Assembly: GCA_000169995.1 (NCBI GenBank)
Contig: AAZW01000031.1
Location: 1 to 57,644 of the forward strand
Length of the DNA: 57,644 bases
Direction of reading: 5' to 3'
DNA from: Vibrionales bacterium SWAT-3
GTDB lineage: Bacteria; Pseudomonadota; Gammaproteobacteria; Enterobacterales; Vibrionaceae
Position 1 is the first letter of the stretch. Each line of letters starts with the position of its first letter. Shown here in pieces: positions 32,126-39,897 of this stretch. The position numbers and the translations under genes are program-made. The notes beneath the pieces were generated by a model that saw only the letters and a list, made by a program, of their open reading frames with translations, was not told where the DNA came from and did no database searches.

Positions 32126-33079
32126 CTAGAAGTCATCCTCTGCATCACCACTGCCCTTCTCTACATGTTCTGTAGGATACTGGCTACTAACAGACATGAA
32201 CCAATGAAGGTCTCGTGTAAGCTGAGAGATAATCGCGCTAGTGTCTTCCTTTGTTCTAGCGCTGTCTTTGATACTATCAATAGTATCTCGGTAACTAGAC
32301 ATAGCCTCACTTAGCTCAAAGTTATAAGCCTGATAAGCTCTCTCAGCGAAGTTAACGTAGCGTTCGAGAACATCCTTGTACGTCATAGTTCCCCAACGTT
32401 CCCTAGCGTACTCAGCACCTGCTTCAAAGAGCTCTTTCTTCGTCTTACTCTTCTCGGCCTCAACGAACAACCTGTACCTATCACTAGAATCGACATCCCA
32501 GTCTGAGTCCAAGTCGGCTTGAACTCCCATGACTGTTAAAGCTTTCTGAAAGCGTTCAATACTGCTCTTACTGACCCTCATCATCTTTGCTGTTTCCCTG
32601 ATAGACATACCTCTCAGCTTCTTACCAAAGCTACTGTTATTCGTATAAGCTTCCCAAGACAACTTCATGTGCTCTCGCTTGGTCAGTGTCTTCTTAACAT
32701 CCCGATTAACAAGGAGTCTTACGATGTCTGTAGCCTGCTCAAACGTACATGGAATAAGAACAGCATTAGCCTTACGTCTTAGTTTTTTCAATGCAGCTAC
32801 CCGATGATGTCCATCCAAGACCCACAGCGTGCCGTTCTCATCCTTAACAACAATGATCCTTGTCTGCTGCCCTCGAGCCTTGATGTCCTCAACAAGTGCT
32901 GACACATGGTCTTTAAACTCCAGACCTGAACATGAGCCGAGAACTTCCATTGGTCGTCTGTTTTGTAGTTCCTTGCAGGTCTTGAGATTTCCCGTGTCTA
33001 ACTTACATCGAGTTAGCGCAGGTTTATGTCCAAGTACAGCTACCAATTGCTTTAAATCTAGGTCTACAGCGACAGTCAT
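32126..33079 (-). CDS. ParB/Srx-fold DNA-binding protein
   Basis: 317 aa. The N-terminal 140 residues are a ParB-like nuclease/CTPase domain with the phosphate motif DGHHRVAAL (D89-R93) and preceding strands (TRIIVVKDENGTLWVL). A helix-turn-helix follows (MSIRETAKMMRVSKSSIERF). The C-terminal part is helical and acidic. It is not the chromosomal ParB (that is at the right edge). ATGA overlap with the RNase HI gene argues for joint function, perhaps in island maintenance or regulation. Confidence 0.75.
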   Translation of the reverse strand: MTVAVDLDLKQLVAVLGHKPALTRCKLDTGNLKTCKELQNRRPMEVLGSCSGLEFKDHVSALVEDIKARGQQTRIIVVKDENGTLWVLDGHHRVAALKKLRRKANAVLIPCTFEQATDIVRLLVNRDVKKTLTKREHMKLSWEAYTNNSSFGKKLRGMSIRETAKMMRVSKSSIERFQKALTVMGVQADLDSDWDVDSSDRYRLFVEAEKSKTKKELFEAGAEYARERWGTMTYKDVLERYVNFAERAYQAYNFELSEAMSSYRDTIDSIKDSARTKEDTSAIISQLTRDLHWFMSVSSQYPTEHVEKGSGDAEDDF

Positions 33080-33537
33080 GATGTCATGGCCTCTTTAGCT
33101 AAGGTATCTGCTTCCTCATTCAATAGGTGTCCAGAGTGGCCTTTGACCCAAGTAAGCTGTACGTCTCGGTTCTGGTAAAGTTCATCAAGCTCAGTCCACA
33201 GGTCTTTATGAGCTACAGGCTTCTTAGCACTATTTCGCCAGCCCTTCCTCTTCCAGTTATCCATCCACTCAGTCAGCCCTTTAATCACATACTCACTGTC
33301 TGTAAACAACTCGACTGATGAACCCAGTGGCGTGGCCTTGAGGCCTTCCAGTGCTGCGACTAATTCTGCTCGAATGTTTGTAGCTAAGACACCATCGATA
33401 CGCCCACTCAACTTATGAATGTACGTGCCGTCTTTAAGCACCAAAGCCCCCCAACCTGCGATACTAAATTGGTTAGCTTTAATGTGATTAGTATTAGATG
33501 CGCCGTCTGTAGCTACAATGTATTTTGTTTCGTTCAT
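33076..33537 (-). CDS. Ribonuclease HI, island-encoded
   Basis: 153 aa from the ATG at 33,537. It degrades RNA in RNA-DNA hybrids. All catalytic residues are present: D11 (TDGAS), E58 (RAELVAALEG), D80 (FTDSEYV), H134 and D144 (KGHSGHLLNEEAD). It includes the basic-protrusion-like WKRKGWRNSAKKPVAH. This is a second, mobile copy, not the housekeeping rnhA. Overlaps the ParB-like gene by 4 nt. Confidence 0.9.
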   Translation of the reverse strand: MNETKYIVATDGASNTNHIKANQFSIAGWGALVLKDGTYIHKLSGRIDGVLATNIRAELVAALEGLKATPLGSSVELFTDSEYVIKGLTEWMDNWKRKGWRNSAKKPVAHKDLWTELDELYQNRDVQLTWVKGHSGHLLNEEADTLAKEAMTS

Positions 33538-33852
33538 TTGTGTACTCTTTATCGTCAATGCATTCGCTTACCGTCCCATCTGTACACCTTTGCTAGAACG
33601 TACACGTATAGACGCACAGCAGTTAAGGAATACATTGAGGGTAAAGCTAGCTAGTAGTTTGAAATGGCGTGGGATCGCCAAAGGTTTGAGATTGAGTGAT
33701 CACAGTGATGAGGAATTGGTGTGTTCTTCTCCTTCTTTACTGCAACTATCACGCTCAATCATTAACGCAACTTTCAAATGTATTAAGCGGATTAGAGGTA
33801 CAAAAAAGCCACCTTAATAACTGAGGTGGCTATAGCTTAGTCCTTGATATGA
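33538..33852. other. Intergenic gap between RNase HI and resolvase genes
   Basis: 315 bp without a credible ORF. Holds the resolvase terminator and nested inverted repeats: TTTGAAA (from 33,658) with TTTCAAA near 33,772, and inside it ATTGAG with CTCAAT. It also has a small GGCG-TGGGAT-CGCC hairpin. The RNase HI promoter must lie here, but no strong box stands out. Confidence 0.35.
33801..33831 (-). terminator. Terminator of the resolvase gene
   Basis: On the minus strand AGCCACCT / AGGTGGCT (8 bp, 9-nt loop) followed by T6, 22 nt after the resolvase stop. Confidence 0.8.
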
Positions 33853-34926
33853 TTAATCTAGACCTGAGGATTTCTTCTCTGACTCAAAGCGCTTCTTGGC
33901 TCTTTGTACCGTGGAAACTCCGCATCCAAGTAGCTGAGCGGTCTTACGAATGGAAAGCTCATCATCATACAGACATGAGAGGATTCGCTTGTACTGCTCC
34001 TCGTCAGTCTTACGGCCTTGATACTTCTCAGTCCACGCATCTGTACCTCGAAGCTTATCTCGACCAGCTTCTGCACTAGCAAGTCTTGCCTGTCTCTCGT
34101 TGTCAGCCATTCCCGCCAACATCGTTAACATCATGTCGACCATCATGTTCTGGGTAGTGCTGTCTGTATAAGCTAGCTCTAAGCTTTGGTTAATAGTCCG
34201 GATTGTCACTCCTCTCTTAAGTAACTCAGTTGCTGTGTTCTTAGCATCTTGGTAATCGCGACCAATCCTATCAAACCACCATACAATCAAGGTATCGCCC
34301 TTACGTAGACCAGTACGTGTATCGAGAAGCTTCGCTAGTTCTGCCCGCTCTCTTGCAGGCACCTTACCACTAACACCATGCTCCCCAATCACATGAGCTT
34401 CTGGATACTCAGCCTTGATTGTACTGGTCTGAGACTCAAGACTCTGGTCTTTAGTAGAGACACGGCAATAGGCGAACTGCGCACCTGTCTGAACCTCGTT
34501 TGTGTTCCCAGTTCCCACGTGTGTATTCATTTGGTTCTTATTCTCCTGTCTACTATCCATAGACCTATGACTGTTCTTTCTAGTGATAGGCGTTTGTGTT
34601 GTAGCTGACTCTACCGCCTTGATTCTCAGAGGTTCTTTTATCATAGCCAAGTTATCTACTGGCTCTAAGCTGTCCTGATTGTCCATGTAGTACGCCTGCA
34701 CCGCATCAATACTATCCATGAGTATCAAGCTAGCCTTGCGCTGTACCAAAGCTCTCTTAACACATGACTTAGCCGTCCCGTGTAAGACCTCACTCCTTTC
34801 TAGCTTACGTAGTACAGACAATAGCAACTCCCTCTGCGCTGTCTTACTTTGTAAGAGTTTCGCTTCGGTGTGAGCCTCAAGGAGCTCATTGATTAGGGAT
34901 AGTTGCTCAGTGATTAATACGGACAT
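33853..34926 (-). CDS. Serine resolvase/invertase with a novel N-terminal extension
   Basis: 357 aa from the ATG at 34,926 (GAGG 10 nt upstream). Residues about 150-285 are a classical small serine recombinase: nucleophile S157 in YCRVSTKDQS, WWFDRIGRD and MLAGMADNERQ. A helix-turn-helix near the end (SIRKTAQLLGCGVSTVQRAK) follows. The first 145 residues are helical and charged and match nothing I know. An in-frame ATG at 34,530 with AGGAG 12 nt upstream could yield a normal-sized resolvase alone. Two products from one gene are possible. Confidence 0.82.
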   Translation of the reverse strand: MSVLITEQLSLINELLEAHTEAKLLQSKTAQRELLLSVLRKLERSEVLHGTAKSCVKRALVQRKASLILMDSIDAVQAYYMDNQDSLEPVDNLAMIKEPLRIKAVESATTQTPITRKNSHRSMDSRQENKNQMNTHVGTGNTNEVQTGAQFAYCRVSTKDQSLESQTSTIKAEYPEAHVIGEHGVSGKVPARERAELAKLLDTRTGLRKGDTLIVWWFDRIGRDYQDAKNTATELLKRGVTIRTINQSLELAYTDSTTQNMMVDMMLTMLAGMADNERQARLASAEAGRDKLRGTDAWTEKYQGRKTDEEQYKRILSCLYDDELSIRKTAQLLGCGVSTVQRAKKRFESEKKSSGLD

Positions 34927-35340
34927 GGTTACAGGCCTCAAGTGTGTTCATTTGGTTCTGTATTCAGCATAATCGTATTCAATTATAACTGTAAACCCCT
35001 AATGAATACATTTTTAGAACGTTTTAGAGTTTTGTCAGTGTATTCGTTAAGTCATAACCAAATGAACACGCCTTACCTAATAGGTCTGTGAGTAGATGTA
35101 TTACCTTCGACGTCCAGAGCTGAACGGAAGAAAGATTAAACGTATAGAAGAAAACAAACTTTGAATTTAAAAGATGGGGGGCGTAATTGGGGGGTGAAGC
35201 CATTAGGAATCCTAGCGAATAAAAGAGCACACAGATTTTTTTTCAATTTTTCGGACGACTAACGTCTTTAAGTGTCCTTAACTCTCGCGGCAATACCCAC
35301 CAATATAGACCTACGTTCCAATCAAACGAGGAGTATTTCA
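34927..35340. promoter_or_regulatory. Repeat-rich region, probable resolvase res site and divergent promoters
   Basis: 414 bp without a gene. GTGTTCATTTGGTT (34,944-34,957) is mirrored exactly at 35,056-35,069. Between them are four heptamer-type motifs: TGTATTCA (34,959), CGTATTCA (34,974), TGAATACA (35,003) and TGTATTCG (35,039). A further copy of GTGTATTCATTTGGTT is inside the resolvase gene (34,521-34,536). Two G6 runs lie at 35,176-35,181 and 35,189-35,194. This layout fits subunit-binding sites of a resolvase. Confidence 0.55.
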
Positions 35341-35445
35341 ATGGAAAATGAAGTGAGACAATGGTTTGAAAAGCCCATAGGGATGCTTGCAATAAACGTT
35401 GTAGCAGGCTTAATCGTTACGCTAATAGTTAGTTTCTTGATTTGA
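35341..35445 (+). CDS. Small membrane peptide of the island, 34 aa
   Basis: MENEVRQWFEKPIGMLAINV start; the rest is a single membrane helix (NVVAGLIVTLIVSFLI). GAGGAG lies 8 nt before the ATG. The stop is 8 nt from the next start, so the two are coupled. Could be a membrane toxin or a partner of the 155-aa protein; not recognised. Confidence 0.65.
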   Translation: MENEVRQWFEKPIGMLAINVVAGLIVTLIVSFLI

Positions 35446-35453
35446 GGGGAAGC

Positions 35454-35921
35454 ATGGACGAGTACAAGTATTTAGACATCGATGAAAACATGGTTGAAGA
35501 GCTTAAAGAGCATATCGGATATCCAACCCCTCGAATGAAGGAGTCAGGAGATATTGCAAGTAACCCTCTGGCAGCCTTGCAGCTGTGTTTGGAGTTTGGA
35601 CATGTTCCTCCGGCTACTGTGCTACTAGAAATAGCCAATACGTATGCTAAGTACATGGACGCTGACGGAGCTATGTCTTTAGAGGAGGCGTTCTTTGGAA
35701 AGCTGGCAAAAGGAGTTGGTAACTATTCTGCTAGACGTGCAAAAAGCCAAGATATGAGACTATTAGACCTCGAGCTATCAATAGAGGAGGCTTTCTGTGA
35801 AAAAGGTGAACGTCGCTCTCAGGTAGAAATTGTAGAAGAGTATCTTGAAAGACAAGGGCGTCATGACGAAGACCCTGAGCATGTCTTACGTAGAGTTCGA
35901 CGCTTTAGGAACAAATCATAA
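35454..35921 (+). CDS. Soluble acidic protein of the island, 155 aa
   Basis: Starts MDEYKYLDIDENMVEELKEH at the ATG 35,454, after GAGGGGA. Helical, acidic, ending in a basic tail (VLRRVRRFRNKS). No known domain. Coupled behind the 34-aa membrane peptide. Confidence 0.6.
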   Translation: MDEYKYLDIDENMVEELKEHIGYPTPRMKESGDIASNPLAALQLCLEFGHVPPATVLLEIANTYAKYMDADGAMSLEEAFFGKLAKGVGNYSARRAKSQDMRLLDLELSIEEAFCEKGERRSQVEIVEEYLERQGRHDEDPEHVLRRVRRFRNKS

Positions 35922-35944
35922 AAGAGTGTTTAACTATATAGAGG

Positions 35945-35981
35945 CACCTCAAGCCACACCAATCCGAAATGACTTGAGGTG
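35945..35981. repeat. Inverted repeat between convergent island genes
   Basis: CACCTCAAG / CTTGAGGTG, perfect 9 bp with a 19-nt loop, followed by AATACCCAT. No T-tract, so a poor terminator; closely related to the repeat at 31,887-31,924. Confidence 0.5.
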
Positions 35982-35997
35982 AATACCCATGAAACGC

Positions 35998-37626
35998 CTA
36001 TACCTCTTTCTTCTTGCGCTTCATGGTAAATACAGGAGCGTCTAGCTCAACCCCCAGATTCTCAACCTCCCATTGAAGGCCTTTGGTATCTGTACATTGA
36101 AGAACAAGTGAGTTCCTATCTTGCTCATCTTCAAAGAGCTTAGGCACAGCTTGCTTAAGCTTAATCGTAATACACCGATCATCGAAAGTGACACTTGAGA
36201 CAAGCTGCTTAATGCCAAGAGCTAGATCAATTCGCTTGTCTTCATCATCGCCAGTGACTGTCGCGCTAAGACCATCCAAGATATCTTCTAGTTCTTGAGC
36301 ACTATTGGTATGAACGGCCTGTAGAGCAGACATGGCCTCCTTAGCTTTAATGTTCTCTTTTAACTCACTCTCCTCAGACTCTAGCTCACGCAACCGGTTT
36401 GAAATCGCAGGGCTTGGGTTAGTAAGCAAATGTTCTACAGCTACAGAGATCTTGTTTTGAACCTCTTCTAGTTGGCCTTTAATTGAACTTAGCTCCACTG
36501 AGAAGTCATAAGCTTCCTGAGTGTCTTTAGCCAAAAGACGACTTCCGAATTGGAACAATGCAGAAACAAGAAGTTCATCTGTATTGCCTTGTTTGAAGTT
36601 CCGCCTTGTACAGCCACGCTTCTCTTTTACGTTGAAGCATTTGTAGTAAACAAGACCTCGTCCATTGTTCACATACATCATCTTATCTCCACAAGAACAA
36701 TATAGGAGCTCAGAGAAAAGCTTGGCCTTACCACGATAGGTAGTCTTGTTAGGAGAAATGCGCCTTTCGGAACTCTTATACTGAGCAGCTAGGAAAGTGT
36801 CTTTATCAATAGCAGCAGGAAAGTAGTTTTCGATAGGTTCCCCATCAGGAACACGTTTAGTACCACTGCCAGTGTGAAACTGAATAGCTCCGTAGGCCGC
36901 AGGGTTCTTCAAGATCTTCTCTACATAAGATGTATGCCATGTCCTTGCTGTCTTACTAAATGGTGCAATACCTTGTTCAACGAGACGTCGGCTAATTGCG
37001 ATTCGTCCCAATCCTTCAATAGACCACTTAAAGATATCTCGGACTGTTTTGGCTTTGCTTTCAATAAGTGAGAAGTTCTTTTCATCCTCACTCAATTCAA
37101 TCCAAAGAGGACAGATCTTGGTGAACCGCGCACCTTCTTCCCTAGCTTTCTCGCGCCTCTTCTTTGCCGCCGATTCAACCCTCTTTGATTTAGTAGCTGA
37201 TTCTTCATGAGCTCGCGACATGAGCATTAAACAGACAAGCAGGTTCATTGTGTCTAACTCGTCTTCTTTATAGATGGCTCCATCAATCAGAGTGACAATA
37301 GTAATGCCAAGACTTAGCAGTTCGAGCATTTCCCGCAGCGCGTCTTTCGGGTGCATTCGAGAGAAACGATCCCATGCCTCAATCAGTAACCATGAGTCTT
37401 TTGGCACGACACCTTTCCGGACTTGTTCCTTGAACTTCCCCAAAGCCCCAGACTTTAAGTTAGCCCCTTTAAAACCAGAGACACCGAGGTCTTTATAGAA
37501 AAAATCCTGTAGTAACAAACCCTTAGAATCTGCGTACTCTTTTGCTTGTGCTGTTTGACGCCTAAATGAATCGCCTTTGAATTGCTCTGGTGTAGAAAAA
37601 CGGATGTAACTATATGCTCTGATCAT
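35998..37626 (-). CDS. Large serine integrase of the comM island
   Basis: 542 aa. Resolvase domain with nucleophile S11 (YIRFSTPEQ) and WDRFSRM. A recombinase domain follows (GLGRIAISRRLVEQGIAPFS; TSYVEKILKNPAAYGAI). Then a zinc-ribbon (CSCG and a later C-Cys pair, YYKCFNVKEKRGCTRRNF) and a coiled-coil (IKGQLEEVQNKISVAVEHLL). Lies 54 nt inside the right junction, the normal place for an integrase beside its att site. No ribosome site before the ATG. Confidence 0.93.
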   Translation of the reverse strand: MIRAYSYIRFSTPEQFKGDSFRRQTAQAKEYADSKGLLLQDFFYKDLGVSGFKGANLKSGALGKFKEQVRKGVVPKDSWLLIEAWDRFSRMHPKDALREMLELLSLGITIVTLIDGAIYKEDELDTMNLLVCLMLMSRAHEESATKSKRVESAAKKRREKAREEGARFTKICPLWIELSEDEKNFSLIESKAKTVRDIFKWSIEGLGRIAISRRLVEQGIAPFSKTARTWHTSYVEKILKNPAAYGAIQFHTGSGTKRVPDGEPIENYFPAAIDKDTFLAAQYKSSERRISPNKTTYRGKAKLFSELLYCSCGDKMMYVNNGRGLVYYKCFNVKEKRGCTRRNFKQGNTDELLVSALFQFGSRLLAKDTQEAYDFSVELSSIKGQLEEVQNKISVAVEHLLTNPSPAISNRLRELESEESELKENIKAKEAMSALQAVHTNSAQELEDILDGLSATVTGDDEDKRIDLALGIKQLVSSVTFDDRCITIKLKQAVPKLFEDEQDRNSLVLQCTDTKGLQWEVENLGVELDAPVFTMKRKKKEV

Positions 37627-37666
37627 TGGGTATGTTATTGTTGTTAAGCCTTCCTAGTAGCACATA

Positions 37667-37777
37667 CTACCCTATCTTAGTGAACCCCGGCATTCCATTG
37701 CTGATATGCACCTCAACCGTCACTTCTGGCGCTTCTACCCCCACACTAGCCCGGCTATGAATTATCGCGAGTCCCAT
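37667..37777 (-). pseudogene. comM: comM, 5' part (first 33 codons)
   Basis: MGLAIIHSRASVGVEAPEVT then VEVHISNGMPGFT, matching the ComM N-terminus exactly. After codon 33 the frame passes into the island (KIG) and stops at TAG. With the fragment at 26,750-28,177 it completes a normal comM. The native promoter, upstream of 37,777, is retained with this piece only. Confidence 0.93.
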
Positions 37778-37900
37778 AACTATCCTTTGTCTTTGATTTA
37801 AAAGTATTCGCTCTGGATATTCGTTGCGCACCAAAGCAATAAGATTGTTATATAGCTTGGTGGAATGGTGTTTTAATGTGAAAAAAGAATGACATTTTCC

Positions 37901-37928
37901 TTGTCATGCGACAGATTTGTGTGATAAC
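37901..37928 (+). promoter_or_regulatory. Candidate ilv promoter
   Basis: TTGTCA (37,901-37,906), 16-nt spacer, GATAAC (37,923-37,928). It would start a transcript about 45 nt before the leader peptide. The match is moderate but the position is right. Confidence 0.5.
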
Positions 37929-37980
37929 ACTAGAGATGTAGACATTTACTGAACAGAATAAACAAGAAAACTCGAATTAT

Positions 37981-38070
37981 ATGAACTTCAACGCTCGCAT
38001 TTACGCACTGATTAACCTGATTATCGTAGTCATTATTGAGACTGCGCGGGGGCGAGTGGGAAAAAAGTAA
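37981..38070 (+). CDS. ilvL: ilv operon leader peptide
   Basis: 29 aa, MNFNARIYALINLIIVVIIE then TARGRVGKK. Seven Ile, two Val and two Leu codons are packed into the middle, and the peptide ends just before the attenuator stem. Ribosome stalling here under branched-chain amino acid shortage would prevent termination, as in the enterobacterial ilvGMEDA leader. Confidence 0.9.
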   Translation: MNFNARIYALINLIIVVIIETARGRVGKK

Positions 38071-38075
38071 CCACG

Positions 38076-38123
38076 AATTAGAAAAAACCCCCGCACTGAC
38101 AAGTCCGGGGGTTTTTTCTAATT
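38076..38123 (+). terminator. ilv attenuator
   Basis: A perfect 18-bp stem (arms 38,076-38,093 and 38,106-38,123; centre CCCCCG/CGGGGG) with a T-run in the 3' arm. The C-run can instead pair with the G-run in the end of ilvL (GCGCGGGGGCGAG, about 38,043-38,055), giving the antiterminator. Confidence 0.9.
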
Positions 38124-38249
38124 TACAGATTCGAATTTTATATTTTTGAACATTTTCGGCTTTGCCGATTTACAGGAAGAATGGGAGCACAAGATGTGCA
38201 GAGACAAAGGAAAAAGTTACCAAAATAAAGGTAATACGGGAGAATTCCG

Positions 38250-39896
38250 ATGAAAGGCGCAGAATTAGTCGTATCCGCACTAAAGCAGCAAGGAATAGAG
38301 ACCGTATTTGGCTACCCAGGCGGTGCCATCATGCCAATCTACGATGCACTTTATGACGGCGGAGTTGAACATATCTTATGTCGCCATGAGCAAGGCGCAG
38401 CAATGGCTGCGATCGGTATGGCTCGTGCAACACAAGATGTGGCAGTGTGTATGGCAACCTCAGGCCCTGGTGCTACTAACCTAGTCACTGGCCTAGCCGA
38501 TGCCTTTATGGATTCTATCCCACTGGTTGCAATCACAGGTCAAGTCGCAAGCTCCCACATAGGTACCGATGCATTCCAAGAGATGGATGTGATTGGTATG
38601 TCTCTATCATGTACTAAACACAGCTACCTAGTCACCGACATTGAAGAGCTAGCTCCAACACTAGCCGAAGCGTTTGTGGTAGCAAAGTCTGGCCGACCAG
38701 GCCCCGTTATCGTTGATATCGCAAAAGATGTTCAACTGGCTGAAGCTCCTGTTAACTCTCTTCCTGAATTTACTCCCCCTGCAATTCCGGTTGCGACAAC
38801 CGATGCGATTGAGCAGGCACAATACTTCTTATCTCAAGCAACTCGCCCTGTTTTATATGTGGGTGGTGGTGTGCAACTGGCAAAAGCAACCTGCGCAGTT
38901 CGTGAGTTCTTACGCCTCAACCCGATGCCAGCAGTAAGCACACTGAAAGGCTTAGGTACCATTGAGCGTGACGACCCACACTACTTAGGCATGCTAGGTA
39001 TGCACGGCACCAAAGCCGCTAACCTAGTGGTTCAAGAGAGTGACTTATTGATTGTTGTTGGGGCTCGTTTTGATGACCGAGTAACAGGCAAGCTCGATAC
39101 CTTTGCACCTCACGCTAAGGTTATCCATATCGATATCGATGCAGCTGAGTTCAGCAAACTGCGTCTAGCTAATGCACCAATTCGTGGTGACATCAACAAG
39201 ATCATGCCTCAACTAGAGCTTACTCAAGATATCTCTTCTTGGGTTCACCACTCAGAAGGCCTACGTAGCTCATTCAAGTGGCGCTATGACCACCCTGGCG
39301 ATCTGATCTTTGCTCCACTGCTGTTGAAACAGCTGTCAGACATGATGCCAGCAAGCTCTATCGTTTCAACTGATGTGGGTCAACACCAAATGTGGGCTGC
39401 ACAGCATATTCAACCTCGCGATCCACAGAACTTCATCACCTCTGCCGGTCTAGGCACCATGGGCTTTGGTTTACCAGCCGCGATGGGTGCTTCGGTTGGC
39501 CGTCCTGATGACCAATCTATCCTTATCTCTGGTGATGGATCGTTCATGATGAACGTGCAAGAGCTTGGTACGCTAAAACGCCGCCAAATCCCAGTGAAGA
39601 TGGTACTGCTAAACAACTCTCGCTTAGGCATGGTTCGTCAATGGCAATCGCTGTTCTTTGATGGTCGCCACAGTGAAACCATCTTAGATGACAACCCAGA
39701 CTTCGTTATGCTTGCAAAAGCCTTCGATATCCCAGGCAAGACCATCACTCGCAAGGAAGAAGTAGAACCCGCTCTAAAAGAGATGCTAGAGAGCAAGACG
39801 GCTTACCTACTTCATGTTCTTATCGATGAAGAAGAGAACGTATGGCCACTAGTACCGCCAGGTGCTTCAAACAGTGATATGTTGGAGAACACATAA
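38250..39896 (+). CDS. ilvG: Acetolactate synthase II large subunit
   Basis: 548 aa TPP/FAD enzyme of isoleucine and valine synthesis, condensing pyruvate with pyruvate or 2-oxobutyrate. Catalytic E47 in CRHEQGA; TPP-binding GDGSFMMN to LNNSRLG; FAD domain in the middle. Full length, unlike the frameshifted ilvG of E. coli K-12. First structural gene of the operon; ilvM follows after 1 nt. Confidence 0.96.
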   Translation: MKGAELVVSALKQQGIETVFGYPGGAIMPIYDALYDGGVEHILCRHEQGAAMAAIGMARATQDVAVCMATSGPGATNLVTGLADAFMDSIPLVAITGQVASSHIGTDAFQEMDVIGMSLSCTKHSYLVTDIEELAPTLAEAFVVAKSGRPGPVIVDIAKDVQLAEAPVNSLPEFTPPAIPVATTDAIEQAQYFLSQATRPVLYVGGGVQLAKATCAVREFLRLNPMPAVSTLKGLGTIERDDPHYLGMLGMHGTKAANLVVQESDLLIVVGARFDDRVTGKLDTFAPHAKVIHIDIDAAEFSKLRLANAPIRGDINKIMPQLELTQDISSWVHHSEGLRSSFKWRYDHPGDLIFAPLLLKQLSDMMPASSIVSTDVGQHQMWAAQHIQPRDPQNFITSAGLGTMGFGLPAAMGASVGRPDDQSILISGDGSFMMNVQELGTLKRRQIPVKMVLLNNSRLGMVRQWQSLFFDGRHSETILDDNPDFVMLAKAFDIPGKTITRKEEVEPALKEMLESKTAYLLHVLIDEEENVWPLVPPGASNSDMLENT

Positions 39897-39897
39897 C

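Larger units (their letters stand above)
28176..37681. mobile_element. Serine-integrase genomic island inserted in comM, 9.5 kb
   Basis: The two comM fragments abut the island, sharing only AC (GT on the plus strand at 28,176-28,177 and 37,680-37,681). Joining them at AC gives an uninterrupted 507-codon comM, the normal family length. The large serine integrase gene starts 54 nt from the right junction. Contents: two zinc/cysteine small proteins, a small membrane protein, KAP NTPase, ParB-like protein, RNase HI, extended resolvase, a 34-aa membrane peptide with a 155-aa partner, and the integrase. Confidence 0.9.

Noticed and set aside
32126..33079. Second chromosomal parB
   Set aside because: No parA beside it, a different C-terminal region and island context; the real parB is at the right edge.
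28176..37681. AbaR/Tn7-like transposon in comM
   Set aside because: No tniA/tniB-like transposase, no 5-bp target duplication and no terminal repeats; the 2-bp junction and large serine integrase explain the insertion.
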